Assembly (NCBI RefSeq): GCF_000973085.1
Contig: NZ_CP011280.1
Span: forward strand, 1,107,287 to 1,171,286
Reading direction: 5' to 3'
Source of the DNA: Sneathia vaginalis
GTDB taxonomy: Bacteria; Fusobacteriota; Fusobacteriia; Fusobacteriales; Leptotrichiaceae
DNA: 64,000 nt
The notes beneath the pieces were generated by a model. The model worked only from the letters and a program-made list of their open reading frames with translations, did no database searches and was not told the DNA's origin. Below are positions 23,892 through 33,150 of this stretch, piece by piece (position 1 is the first letter of the stretch; the number at the start of each line of letters is the position of its first letter). The position numbers and the translations under genes were made by a program.

Positions 23892-26543
23892 TTATTTTTT
23901 CTTTTTTGTTTCTTTCTTTTCGTGTGCATTAGTCATATCATACATTTTTTCATATTCTTCTGCACCATAGTAAGCTCTTAGATAAATTTCTTTTAATTCA
24001 GAAATTAGTGGGTATCTAGGGTTTGCTGGTGTACATTGGTCATCAAATGCTTCTAATGCCATTTGGTCAACATGTTCTAAGAAGTCTTTTTCAGGTACTC
24101 CCCAGTCTCTAATTGTCTTAGGTACTCCAACTCTTTCTTTTAATTCTTCTATGTGTTTAATTAATTTTTCTACTTTTTCTTCTCTAGTTTCTCCACCTAA
24201 TCCTAAGAAATCAGCTATTTTTGCATATCTATTCTTAGTATCTGGATATCTGTATTGAGGGAATACTCCCATCTTAACTGGAGCATCAGTAGCATTGTAC
24301 TTAATTACTTCTGTTAATAGCATACCATTACAGATACCATGAGGTATGTGGAATTGTCCACCTAATTTATGTGATAATGAGTGAACTATACCTAGGAATG
24401 CATTAGCAAATGCCATACCTGCTATACATGAAGCGTTAGACATCTTTTCTTTAGCCTTAACAGCTTTTACTCCTAATGCAACTGATTCTGGTAAGTATTG
24501 GAATACTAATTTAATAGCTTCTAATGAATATGGTTTAGTATATTCAGTAGCCATTATTGATACATATGATTCAATTGCGTGAGTTAATGCGTCAACACCT
24601 GAAGCTACTGTTAATCCTCTTGGCATTGTTAACATTAATTCTGGGTCATTTATTGCTACATCTGGTGTTAATTCATAGTCAGCTAATGGATATTTTATTC
24701 CAGTTTCATCGTCAGTTATAACTGAGAATGGTGTTACTTCAGATCCTGTACCAGCTGATGTTGCTATAGCTATGAATTTAGCCTTTATACCCATCTTAGG
24801 GAATGCAAATATTCTCTTTCTTATATCCATAAATCTCATTGCAAGATCTTTAAATCTAATATCTGGATATTCATAAAGTACCCACATAATCTTAGCAGCG
24901 TCCATTGCAGAACCTCCACCTAATGCAATAATTACATCTGGTTGGTATTCTCTTGCTAATTTAGCTCCTTCTCTTGTACAACTTAAAGTAGGATCTACAC
25001 CAACTTCAGAGAATATTCTGTAATCTATTCCTATTTTTTCTAAAACAGTTGTAATATGGTTTGCATAACCTAGTTCAGCTAAAGTCTTGTCTGTAACTAT
25101 CATTGCTTTTTTATGTTCACCTTTTAATTCTTCTAGTGCTTGAGGTAAACATCCATATTTAAAGTAAATCTTTTCTGGAACTTTGAACCAAAGCATATTT
25201 TCCCTTCTTTCTGCAATAGTTTTAATATTTAATAAGTGCTTAACTCCAACGTTTTCTGATACAGAGTTTCCACCCCATGATCCACAACCTAATGTCAACG
25301 ATGGTTCTAATTTAAAGTTAAATACGTCTCCTATTGCTCCAAGAGATGCTGGCATATTTATTAATGTTCTTCCAGTTTTCATTCTTCTTCCGAATACTTC
25401 AATCTTTTCTTTTTCAGCTGGGTTTACATACATAACTGATGTATGTCCTAATCCACCTAATTCAATTAAAGCTGCTGCTTTTTCTATTGATTCATCGAAT
25501 CCTTCTGATTTATACATACCTAAAATTGGTGATAATTTTTCATGTGCTAATTCTTCATCGAATGTTGCTTTTTCTATTTCTGCAATTAATACCTTAGCTA
25601 ATTTAGGAACTTCGAATCCTGCTAATTTTGCAATTGCATATGCACTCTTACCAACTATTTCTGGGTTTAATGCTCCTGCTACACCATTTTTAAATAATGT
25701 CTTTCTTAATTTATTTTTTTCTTCATCAGTTAAGAAGTATGCTCCTCTTAATTGGAATTCACTCTTAACTCTGTCATATATATTCTTATCTACTATTAAT
25801 GATTGTTCAGATGCACATATTACACCATTATCAAATGTCTTAGATAATAGGATGTAGTTTACTGTCATCTTTATATCACAAGTTTCGTCTATTATTACTG
25901 GTGTATTTCCAGATCCAACTCCTATAGCTGGTGTACCTGATGAATAAGCACTCTTAACCATTCCAGGACCACCTGTAGCTAAAATTAAGTCTGATTCTGC
26001 CATTAATTCTTTAGATAATTCTAGACTAGGTTCATCTATCCATCCAATAATATCATCTGGAGCTCCATATTCTTTAGCAACTTCTAATGCTATTTTAGCT
26101 GTGTATATAGTTGCATTTTTTGCTCTTGGGTGTGGCGATATTATTATAGCATTTCTTGTTTTAAGTGCTAATAATACTTTAAATGCTACTGTTGATGTTG
26201 GATTTGTTGTAGGTATAACCCCTGCAATTACTCCTATAGGTGTTGCAATTTTCTTAATACCATATGCTTTATCTTCTTCTAAAACTCCACAAGTTTTTTC
26301 ATCCTTGTATTTGTTATAGATGTATTCTGATGCGAAATGATTTTTTATAACCTTATCTTCTACAACTCCCATTCCTGTTTCATCATGTGCAAGTTTTGCT
26401 AAAGTTATTCTTTCATCATTAATTTTTTGAGCTACTTTTCTGAAAATCTTATCAACTTTTTCTTGATCAAATGTTGAATATATTTCTTGAGCTTTTCTAA
26501 CTCTACTCATAAGTTCTCTCAAACTTTGAATATCATTAACCAT
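23892..26543 (-). CDS. adhE: Bifunctional acetaldehyde-CoA/alcohol dehydrogenase
   Basis: This 883-residue fusion reduces acetyl-CoA to acetaldehyde (N-terminal half, about 1-440) and then to ethanol (C-terminal iron-dependent half, about 450-870), regenerating two NAD+. The aldehyde dehydrogenase Cys is C243 in NGVICASEQS. The alcohol dehydrogenase half has GGGSAMDAAKIMWVLYE, TSAGTGSEVTPFSVITDD and the metal-binding ALTHAIESYVS and VHSLSHKLGGQFHIPHG. Such proteins form long filaments (spirosomes). The C-terminus is a Lys-rich tail (KKETKKKK). It has its own near-consensus promoter and a terminator, so is transcribed alone or with read-through from the MFS gene. The ribosome binding site is AGGAGG. 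Confidence 0.97.
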   Translation of the reverse strand: MVNDIQSLRELMSRVRKAQEIYSTFDQEKVDKIFRKVAQKINDERITLAKLAHDETGMGVVEDKVIKNHFASEYIYNKYKDEKTCGVLEEDKAYGIKKIATPIGVIAGVIPTTNPTSTVAFKVLLALKTRNAIIISPHPRAKNATIYTAKIALEVAKEYGAPDDIIGWIDEPSLELSKELMAESDLILATGGPGMVKSAYSSGTPAIGVGSGNTPVIIDETCDIKMTVNYILLSKTFDNGVICASEQSLIVDKNIYDRVKSEFQLRGAYFLTDEEKNKLRKTLFKNGVAGALNPEIVGKSAYAIAKLAGFEVPKLAKVLIAEIEKATFDEELAHEKLSPILGMYKSEGFDESIEKAAALIELGGLGHTSVMYVNPAEKEKIEVFGRRMKTGRTLINMPASLGAIGDVFNFKLEPSLTLGCGSWGGNSVSENVGVKHLLNIKTIAERRENMLWFKVPEKIYFKYGCLPQALEELKGEHKKAMIVTDKTLAELGYANHITTVLEKIGIDYRIFSEVGVDPTLSCTREGAKLAREYQPDVIIALGGGSAMDAAKIMWVLYEYPDIRFKDLAMRFMDIRKRIFAFPKMGIKAKFIAIATSAGTGSEVTPFSVITDDETGIKYPLADYELTPDVAINDPELMLTMPRGLTVASGVDALTHAIESYVSIMATEYTKPYSLEAIKLVFQYLPESVALGVKAVKAKEKMSNASCIAGMAFANAFLGIVHSLSHKLGGQFHIPHGICNGMLLTEVIKYNATDAPVKMGVFPQYRYPDTKNRYAKIADFLGLGGETREEKVEKLIKHIEELKERVGVPKTIRDWGVPEKDFLEHVDQMALEAFDDQCTPANPRYPLISELKEIYLRAYYGAEEYEKMYDMTNAHEKKETKKKK

Positions 26544-26561
26544 AATTCAAATCCTCCTAGT

Positions 26562-26579
26562 TAGTTATTTTTTTAACAT
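26562..26579 (-). promoter_or_regulatory. Candidate Rex redox-repressor site in the adhE leader
   Basis: The minus strand reads ATGTTAAAAAAATAACTA. Against the common Rex operator TTGTTAA-4N-TTAACAA, 11 of 14 defined positions match. It lies between the -10 box and the start codon, where a repressor could block adhE when NADH is low. Rex itself is not in the window, so this is an inference from motif and position. Confidence 0.4.
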
Positions 26580-26583
26580 ACTT

Positions 26584-26612
26584 ATTATATTACAAATATC
26601 TATTATTGTCAA
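26584..26612 (-). promoter_or_regulatory. Near-consensus sigma-70 promoter of adhE
   Basis: On the minus strand TTGACA (26607-26612) and TATAAT (26584-26589) are separated by exactly 17 bp. The -35 starts a few bases after the upstream MFS gene's stop codon. Confidence 0.85.
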
Positions 26613-26616
26613 CTTA

Positions 26617-27765
26617 TCAATTAACTTTAAATCTTTCCTTATTTAAAACTGAAATAACAAACCCTATAATCGATAATACAACTGCAAAAAGTAGTATTGC
26701 TCTTACTCCACTATTTTCAACTAAATATCCTGTAATTGTTGAACCTATCATAATTGAAAAATTAAATGATGATGATTGTAATGAATTAGCAACTTCAACT
26801 CCATTTGTAACTTGATGAGCTGTTGCAGTTTGAAATATACTACTTAATGATCCAAATTCTAGTCCCCATAAGAAGAACAATGTATGTAATACTATTAAAT
26901 TTCTATTAAAGATAAATACTAGAAATACTACTGCTGTTATTACAAACAAAACTAGGACCATAAGGTGTAGATGTTTATCAATAAATTTCATAGTTAGAAT
27001 TACAGAAATTATTGAACCTATTCCTATAAACAACTGTGCTGTTGCAATACTAGGATATGATGTATCTTTTATTAGATTAGTAATAAAGGTATAGACTCCA
27101 TAGTTTGCACCTACTCCTAAAAATGTTAGGACAATAACTAAAAATACACCTGGATTTGTAAGCATGGTAAGAATTGAATTACTTTTATCCTTTTTTTCTC
27201 CTGCTATATCAGGTAATTTTAAATAACATAAAAAAGCTATTACAAGTAAAGCAATTCCTAATATTAAAAATATTGCCCTATAACTTAAAAGATTACCTAT
27301 AATAGTCATAATAGGTAGTCCAACAGACATTCCTATTGTTATACCTGACATAATTATTGTAACTGCTCTTCCTTCTTCATCCTTATTAACTAATTTTATT
27401 CCATAACCTGTTATCATAGGCCAAAGTGTTCCTGCACAAAGTCCACCTAATAGTCTACCAAATAGCATAATATTAAAAGATGGTGCAAAACCTACAATTA
27501 AATTAGAAATTGAAAAACCTATTAAAAGTATAGTTAATAGTTTTTTTCTATTCCACGAAACAGTATATGAAATTAAAGGTATTCCAAAAATAGCAGATGC
27601 TAATGCATAGATACCTACTAATCTACCTGTTTCTGATATACCTATACCATACACGCTTCCTATTTGTGGTAAAAAACTAGTTGGCATAAGTTCACATAAT
27701 ATTGCCATTAAAGTTATACATGACATGAGTATAAGCAGTGGCAAACTTTTTTTATTTTTTTCCAT
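26617..27765 (-). CDS. Major facilitator superfamily exporter (DHA1/sugar-efflux-like)
   Basis: A 382-residue protein with 12 predicted transmembrane helices. The segment GRLLGGLCAGTLWPMITGYG matches the helix 4-5 motif of DHA1-type antiporters (AraJ/SotB group), and WNRKKLLTILL the loop 2-3 basic motif. It probably exports sugars or small drugs by proton antiport; the substrate is unknown. The ribosome binding site AGGGG precedes the ATG. It lies upstream of adhE and downstream of a small SdpI-like gene, with a weak hairpin before it. Confidence 0.82.
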   Translation of the reverse strand: MEKNKKSLPLLILMSCITLMAILCELMPTSFLPQIGSVYGIGISETGRLVGIYALASAIFGIPLISYTVSWNRKKLLTILLIGFSISNLIVGFAPSFNIMLFGRLLGGLCAGTLWPMITGYGIKLVNKDEEGRAVTIIMSGITIGMSVGLPIMTIIGNLLSYRAIFLILGIALLVIAFLCYLKLPDIAGEKKDKSNSILTMLTNPGVFLVIVLTFLGVGANYGVYTFITNLIKDTSYPSIATAQLFIGIGSIISVILTMKFIDKHLHLMVLVLFVITAVVFLVFIFNRNLIVLHTLFFLWGLEFGSLSSIFQTATAHQVTNGVEVANSLQSSSFNFSIMIGSTITGYLVENSGVRAILLFAVVLSIIGFVISVLNKERFKVN

Positions 27766-27793
27766 AAAAACCCCTATTTTTTATTAAGTAACA

Positions 27794-27820
27794 AAAGGAT
27801 TAACAAAAAGTTAATCCTTT
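27794..27820 (-). terminator. Hairpin overlapping the stop of the SdpI-like gene
   Basis: Perfect 11-bp arms AAAGGATTAAC / GTTAATCCTTT with a 5-nt loop include part of the gene's TAA stop. The following minus-strand bases (TGTTACTT) are only moderately T-rich, so termination may be partial, allowing some read-through to the MFS gene. Confidence 0.6.
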
Positions 27821-28151
27821 ACTTGTCAAATTTGTTATCAATATATATGCACATAAATACAAACGAACACGAACATATTACCGTTAACATAAGTGCATTC
27901 CATTCCATTGGTAATATATTAAAGTACAAAACTACTGAAACAAAAATAAATAAAACAACTCCTAAAATCATTGATATTTTCCCGCAAAGCATATTTATTC
28001 TCTTCCAATTCTCTTGATTCTTCATCGAATTTTTAGTTCTTATACCACATGCGTTGTTTATAGGACCATTTGCTATTTTTTTCCAATACGGATATGAAAT
28101 AATCAACAATATTGGTATTAAGTAATCAATTACTAAAAAGAAGTATTTCAT
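27819..28151 (-). CDS. SdpI-family-like small membrane protein
   Basis: This 110-residue protein has three predicted transmembrane helices and a central loop ACGIRTKNSMKNQENWKRIN. This resembles the GIRT...W motif of the SdpI/YhfL C-terminal domain. In Bacillus SdpI gives immunity to the SdpC toxin, but most homologues have unknown roles. The ribosome binding site is GGGAGAG. No toxin gene is adjacent. Confidence 0.65.
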   Translation of the reverse strand: MKYFFLVIDYLIPILLIISYPYWKKIANGPINNACGIRTKNSMKNQENWKRINMLCGKISMILGVVLFIFVSVVLYFNILPMEWNALMLTVICSCSFVFMCIYIDNKFDK

Positions 28152-28223
28152 AAATCTCTCCCATCATTTGTTATCGCAACATATTATATTATATTTCACA
28201 TATATTTTCAACTTGATAGGTTT

Positions 28224-28814
28224 TTATTTTTCTCTATGTAATTTTGCTGTGAACTTAAATTCTGCCATATCAGGTACTTTATATCCAGGTCCCATTGGTT
28301 TTGGTATGTATAAATAAGTGAACTTACCGTCTTTTTCTTTATACATTACAGACTTATCATAAGGCCCTACTGGATCAAATTTAACTACTTCATAGTCTTT
28401 ATCTTCAATCTTTATCTTATTTTCACTTAATTTTGGATATACATGTGAGTGTAGGTATCCATATGTTGAATGGAAAAATTCTCCTTTATCTATATCCATC
28501 ATTGTAACATTTGCCTTTATTATTAAATCACCTTTTTTAGTTTTAATAATATCAAAATTACCATTTCTATCTGCATAACCATATTTTGTTTTTACTATAA
28601 AGATTCTACCCCAACCCCAAACATATGCTACATCTAAGTTTGTATCTTTAGTTTTTGCAATAATTAATTTTAAAGGCAGATTACTTTTATCCTTATATGT
28701 CACATATACCTTTTCTGTTCCTTCTTTAAATTCAGGTCTTTTAAAATGTCCATGTGAAAATGAACTTACTGCTAAAGTTACTGTTGCTAGTAAAACTGTT
28801 AATATTTTTTTCAT
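28224..28814 (-). CDS. Secreted protein of unknown function
   Basis: The 196-residue product begins with a signal peptide (MKKILTVLLATVTLAVSSFS), followed by a mature N-terminus HGHFKRPEF. The rest is rich in beta-strand-like segments with several aromatic and His residues (AYVWGWGRIFIV, FFHSTYGYLHSHVY, KPMGPGYKV). The HGHF start after the cleavage site and paired histidines recall periplasmic metal-uptake accessory proteins (DUF4198-type), but the rest does not clearly align. I treat the function as unknown. It has its own promoter. Confidence 0.7.
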   Translation of the reverse strand: MKKILTVLLATVTLAVSSFSHGHFKRPEFKEGTEKVYVTYKDKSNLPLKLIIAKTKDTNLDVAYVWGWGRIFIVKTKYGYADRNGNFDIIKTKKGDLIIKANVTMMDIDKGEFFHSTYGYLHSHVYPKLSENKIKIEDKDYEVVKFDPVGPYDKSVMYKEKDGKFTYLYIPKPMGPGYKVPDMAEFKFTAKLHREK

Positions 28815-28841
28815 ATATATATTTACCTCCTATTTTTTCCT

Positions 28842-28870
28842 ATTATATATTACACTTTTCGTATAAGCAA
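28842..28870 (-). promoter_or_regulatory. Promoter of the secreted-protein gene
   Basis: Minus-strand TTGCTT (28865-28870) and TATAAT (28842-28847) with a 17-bp spacer; an AGGAGG ribosome binding site follows shortly before the ATG. Confidence 0.7.
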
Positions 28871-29113
28871 TATGCCTCATTCAGTTCCATATTTTTTTAT
28901 TCCACATATGCTTGATAATTGCTAAAAGCCTTTAATTTCAAATTTTTTTAGTTTTTTTTACATTAAAAATTTTTATGCTTACATTACTTATATTTATACA
29001 TAAAAGAAATTGAATAACTTTTCAGACTAATATTGTCAGTGTCTATAGCTTTTCTTTAACAGATTCTTATTTTTCTAATTTATATTTTTTCTAAATCATG
29101 ATTTTCACTAATC
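28871..29113. other. AT-rich intergenic region between divergent genes
   Basis: This is the core of the only gene-free gap over 300 bp (28815-29182). It separates the leftward secreted-protein gene from the rightward opp operon. Apart from the two promoters at its edges I see only T-rich sequence. There is no convincing ORF, tRNA, riboswitch or long repeat. Confidence 0.6.
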
Positions 29114-29142
29114 TTGTATTAAAAAAATATATAAGCTATAAT
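29114..29142 (+). promoter_or_regulatory. Promoter of the opp operon
   Basis: TTGTAT (29114-29119) and TATAAT (29137-29142) separated by 17 bp, about 40 bp upstream of the oppB ATG. GAAAGGAGAA is the ribosome binding site. Confidence 0.75.
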
Positions 29143-29182
29143 ACCCATATATTTTTAAAAGCCTAATAGAGAAAGGAGAACT

Positions 29183-30154
29183 ATGAAAAATATTTTAAAA
29201 TTTTTAGTAAAGCGGATTATTGCCAGCTTTATTACCTTATTATTAATAATAACAATAACATTTGTATTATTACATAAATTACCTGGAGACCCATTTCAAG
29301 GTGAAAAAGCCATTCCGCCTCAAATTAAAGCAAATTTGATGGCAAAATACAATCTAGATAAACCTTTATCTACTCAATACAAAACTTACTTAGAACAGTT
29401 AAGTAAAGCTGATTTAGGATTATCTATGAAGGAAAGAGGTAGAAGTGTTAACTCAGTAATAAAGGAAAGCTTCCCTGTTTCAGCTGACTTAGGAATAAGA
29501 GCTATACTTTTTGGACTTATAGTCGGTATACCTCTTGGAATATTATCAGCATTATTCAGAAACAAACTTATTGACAGATTCTCAATGATTATAGCAGTAA
29601 TAGGTATATCAGTACCAAGCTTCATAATAGCAGGTCTACTACAACTATATGCTGTAAATATACATAAAGAGATATTGATTAATAAGCTACATCTACCACT
29701 GGGTAGAATATTACTAACTGGTTGGGACAGCCCTGCTAAGAAGATATTGCCTGTAATAGCATTAGGACTATTCATAGTAGCAGAAATTGCAAGACTTACT
29801 AGAAGTAAAATGATAGAAATTATGGAACAAGACTATATTAAATTAGCAATAGCTAAGGGGGTTAGCCCATTTAAAATAGTAATGACACATGCTTTAAGAA
29901 ATGCGTTATTACCAATTATTACAATAATATCACCTACAATAGCTGGTGTATTAACAGGTTCATTCGTTATAGAAACAATGTTTGGTATACCTGGACTTGG
30001 TAAATATTACATAGGAAGTATAATCGATAGAGACTATACAATGGTATTAGGTGTTACAGTCTTTTATGCAGCATTTTTAATACTTATGATGATAATAATG
30101 GATCTAGTTTATGCTTTAGTTGATCCTAAGATAAAAATTGGAGGGGGTAAATAA
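29183..30154 (+). CDS. oppB: Oligopeptide ABC transporter permease OppB
   Basis: A 323-residue inner-membrane permease. The N-terminal RIIASFITLLLIITITFVLLH and then LPGDPF are the classic start of OppB/DppB proteins. The cytoplasmic coupling region (MEQDYIKLAIAKGVSPFKIV, then HALRNALLPIITI) carries the EAA-like loop that docks on the ATPases. It is first in a six-gene transporter operon and overlaps oppC by one base. Confidence 0.93.
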   Translation: MKNILKFLVKRIIASFITLLLIITITFVLLHKLPGDPFQGEKAIPPQIKANLMAKYNLDKPLSTQYKTYLEQLSKADLGLSMKERGRSVNSVIKESFPVSADLGIRAILFGLIVGIPLGILSALFRNKLIDRFSMIIAVIGISVPSFIIAGLLQLYAVNIHKEILINKLHLPLGRILLTGWDSPAKKILPVIALGLFIVAEIARLTRSKMIEIMEQDYIKLAIAKGVSPFKIVMTHALRNALLPIITIISPTIAGVLTGSFVIETMFGIPGLGKYYIGSIIDRDYTMVLGVTVFYAAFLILMMIIMDLVYALVDPKIKIGGGK

Positions 30155-31104
30155 TGGTTAAATATGACAGAGAAAAATATGTAACTACTCCTGAAGATTT
30201 CACATTTGTGGGTCCAGACAAGAATAAAAGAGAAGAAATTACTAAACCTAGCCTTACTTACTGGCAAGATGCATGGAGAAGATTTAAAAAGAATAAACTT
30301 GCTATGGCATTCTTAGTTTTCTTAGGTTTTGGACTATTCTTAGCCATCTTTGGACAACACATTACAAAGTATTCATACTTTGAACAAAATACAAAATTAA
30401 GATTCTTAACTCCACTAAAAGGAATAAAATTAGGACATTACCTAGGTACAGATACACTTGGACGTGACTTATTCGCACGTATATCACAAGGTATTAGAGT
30501 ATCTATGGAATTAGCAATAATAGTAGCTGCTGTCTGTGTTGTTGTAGGTACTATATACGGTTCTATTGCAGCATACTTCGGTGGAATAGTAGATATGTTA
30601 ATGGTTAGATTTATAGAAATAGTTATAGCTGTACCATCTATGATATACATCATACTTTTAATGGTTGTAATGGGTAACAGTGTTAAGACTATAGTAATCG
30701 CATTATCACTAACACGTTGGTTAGGATATGCCCTACTAGTAAGAGGTGAAGTTCTAAAATTAAAAGAAAATGAATATGTTATGGCTTCAACTGCTCTTGG
30801 TGCAAGTTTTACTAGAATAATATTCAAGCACTTAATTCCAAATACTTTAAGTGTAATAATAGTTAAACTTACTATGGACATACCATCAATAATATTCTCA
30901 GAAGCATTCTTAAGCTTTATAGGTCTAGGAGTTCCTATTCCTCAAGCTTCATTAGGTAACTTAGCAGCAGATGGTTTCAAAGAAATTAACTCACATGTTT
31001 ACTTATTCTTAATTCCATCAATAGCTATATCACTAATTACTTTATCATTTAATATTATTGGAGACGCATTAAGTGATGCTTTAAATCCAAAGCTTAGAGA
31101 TTAG
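30154..31104 (+). CDS. oppC: Oligopeptide ABC transporter permease OppC
   Basis: A 316-residue permease pairing with OppB. It has the long N-terminal cytoplasmic extension typical of OppC, then WRRFKKNKLAMAFLVFLGFG, the LGTDTLGRDLFARI family motif and the coupling loop VMASTALGASFTRIIFKHLIPN. The end GDALSDALNPKLRD is characteristic. Complete and of normal length. Confidence 0.93.
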   Translation: MVKYDREKYVTTPEDFTFVGPDKNKREEITKPSLTYWQDAWRRFKKNKLAMAFLVFLGFGLFLAIFGQHITKYSYFEQNTKLRFLTPLKGIKLGHYLGTDTLGRDLFARISQGIRVSMELAIIVAAVCVVVGTIYGSIAAYFGGIVDMLMVRFIEIVIAVPSMIYIILLMVVMGNSVKTIVIALSLTRWLGYALLVRGEVLKLKENEYVMASTALGASFTRIIFKHLIPNTLSVIIVKLTMDIPSIIFSEAFLSFIGLGVPIPQASLGNLAADGFKEINSHVYLFLIPSIAISLITLSFNIIGDALSDALNPKLRD

Positions 31105-31115
31105 AAAGGAACAAA

Positions 31116-32216
31116 ATGGAAGAAAATAATATTTTAGAAGTTAAAAATTTAAGTGTTTCATTTAATACCTATGCTGGTGAAGTTAAAGCACTAAGAGATA
31201 TTAGCTTTTCAGTAAAAAGGGGAGAAACACTGGCAATCGTTGGTGAATCTGGTAGTGGTAAATCAGTTACTGTACAAACTATAATGAGACTATTACCAAC
31301 ACCTCCTTGTGAAGTTAAACAAGGAGAAATAATATTCGATGGTGTAGACTTATTAAAACTATCACCAAAAGAAATGAGAAAATATAGGGGTGGAAGAATA
31401 GGAATGATATTCCAAGATCCTATGACATCACTAAACCCAGTTATTAAAATTGGAAAACAAATAATGGAAGGTATCTTAATACATAAAAAAGTTTCTAGGG
31501 CTGAAGCTAAAAAGTTAGCCATTGAAATGTTAAGAAAAGTTGGAATACCTAAACCTGAAGAAAGATTTGAACAATATCCACACCAATTCTCAGGTGGGAT
31601 GCGTCAAAGAGTTGTAATTGCAATTGCACTAGCATGTGAACCAGATTTACTTATCTGTGATGAACCTACAACAGCTCTAGATGTTACTATACAAGCTCAA
31701 ATACTTGATTTAATAAATGAATTAAAGAAATCATTGAATATAGCAGTAATACTAATAACTCACGATCTTGGTGTAGTTGCTGAAACTGCAGATAAGGTTA
31801 TTGTTATGTATGCTGGTGAAAAACTAGAAGAAGCTAGTGTAGATGACTTATTCAATAATCCACTACACTCATATACTTGGGGATTATTAAAATCACTACC
31901 AAGATTAGACACTGATTCTAGTACAGAATTATTCTCAATTAATGGTACACCACCTGATTTATTAAACCCACCAAAAGGAGATCCTTTTGCAGCTAGATCT
32001 GAATTTTCATTAAAGATAGACTACGAAAGAAAACCACCTTTAGTTGAGGTTACAAAAAATCATTTTGTTAGATGTTGGCACTATACAGATGGTGCTCCTG
32101 AAATGAAATTCTTACCAGACGGAAATATATTAATGAAACCTAAGGTTGGAGATCCATATATCATTAAAACAAGTTTTTCAAACTTAAAAATAGCTAACAT
32201 ACAAGGAGGGAAATAA
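31116..32216 (+). CDS. oppD: Oligopeptide ABC transporter ATP-binding protein OppD
   Basis: This 366-residue ATPase has Walker A GESGSGKSV, the Q-loop MIFQDPMTSLNPV, signature FSGGMRQRV and Walker B LLICDEPTTALDVT. The C-terminal oligopeptide-type extension (SINGTPPDLLNPPKGDPFA onward) normally holds a Cys-rich iron-sulphur site. Here only one cysteine (RCWHYTDG) is visible in it, so a cluster is doubtful. It works as a heterodimer with OppF. Confidence 0.94.
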   Translation: MEENNILEVKNLSVSFNTYAGEVKALRDISFSVKRGETLAIVGESGSGKSVTVQTIMRLLPTPPCEVKQGEIIFDGVDLLKLSPKEMRKYRGGRIGMIFQDPMTSLNPVIKIGKQIMEGILIHKKVSRAEAKKLAIEMLRKVGIPKPEERFEQYPHQFSGGMRQRVVIAIALACEPDLLICDEPTTALDVTIQAQILDLINELKKSLNIAVILITHDLGVVAETADKVIVMYAGEKLEEASVDDLFNNPLHSYTWGLLKSLPRLDTDSSTELFSINGTPPDLLNPPKGDPFAARSEFSLKIDYERKPPLVEVTKNHFVRCWHYTDGAPEMKFLPDGNILMKPKVGDPYIIKTSFSNLKIANIQGGK

Positions 32217-33148
32217 TGGAAAAGGTATTTGAAATTAAAAACTTAAAAAAATATTTCCCACTAGAAGGAAAATCAGTATTAAAAGCTGTTGATGATGTTT
32301 CTTTAGACATATACAAAGGAGAAGTTTTAAGTCTTGTTGGAGAATCTGGTAGTGGAAAAACAACATTCGGTAGAACAATTTGTAGACTTTATGAAAAAAC
32401 TTTCGGTAATATTTCATTATTTGGTAAACCCATTGAAAAGTATTCAAAAAAAGAATTTACTAAAAATGTACAAATGATATTCCAAGATCCTCAAGCTTCA
32501 CTAAATCCAAGAATGACTGTTGGAGATATTATAGCTGAGGGTATGGATATACATAAGTTATACAAAAACAAAAGTGAAAGACAGGAAAAAATATATTCTT
32601 TATTAGAATTAGTTGGTTTAAGTAGAGAACACGCAAACAGATTCCCTCATGAGTTTTCTGGGGGACAACGTCAAAGAATAGGTATAGCAAGAGCATTAGC
32701 AGTTAATCCAAAAGTTTTAATCTGTGATGAACCTATATCTGCATTAGATGTTTCTATACAAGCACAAGTTGTAAACTTACTAAAAAAACTACAAAAAGAA
32801 CGTGAACTAACTCTTATCTTTATTGCACACGATCTATCAATGGTTAAATACATATCTGATAGAGTTGCAGTTATGTTTAGAGGTAGAATCGTAGAATTAG
32901 GTAGTCCTGATGAAGTGTATAATAACCCAGTACATATTTATACTAAATCACTAATATCAGCTGTTCCTATTCCTGATCCCCATCATGATAGGAAAGCAAA
33001 CCGTATAAATATGGACGAATCATATTTGAGAAGTCCTGTTGGTACCATGGAAGAATTGAAAAACATTATGCCTAACTCAGGGTTAATTGAGTACAAAAAA
33101 GATCATTATGTTGAAAAAGAATACATAGAAAATAACGGAGGTAAATAA
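32216..33148 (+). CDS. oppF: Oligopeptide ABC transporter ATP-binding protein OppF
   Basis: A 310-residue partner of OppD with KYFPLEGKSVLKAVDDVSLD at the start, Walker A GESGSGKTT, MIFQDPQASLNPRMTV, signature FSGGQRQRIGIARAL and Walker B VLICDEPISALDVS. The C-terminal extension is short. It overlaps oppD by one base and is followed two bases later by oppA1. Confidence 0.94.
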   Translation: MEKVFEIKNLKKYFPLEGKSVLKAVDDVSLDIYKGEVLSLVGESGSGKTTFGRTICRLYEKTFGNISLFGKPIEKYSKKEFTKNVQMIFQDPQASLNPRMTVGDIIAEGMDIHKLYKNKSERQEKIYSLLELVGLSREHANRFPHEFSGGQRQRIGIARALAVNPKVLICDEPISALDVSIQAQVVNLLKKLQKERELTLIFIAHDLSMVKYISDRVAVMFRGRIVELGSPDEVYNNPVHIYTKSLISAVPIPDPHHDRKANRINMDESYLRSPVGTMEELKNIMPNSGLIEYKKDHYVEKEYIENNGGK

Positions 33149-33150
33149 CT

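Noticed and set aside
25183-25857. 224-codon open frame opposite adhE
   Set aside because: Antisense to the conserved aldehyde dehydrogenase domain; no independent support.
28815-29182. Riboswitch or tRNA in the largest intergenic gap
   Set aside because: Only two promoters and T-rich sequence are visible; no cloverleaf or known aptamer core could be found by eye.
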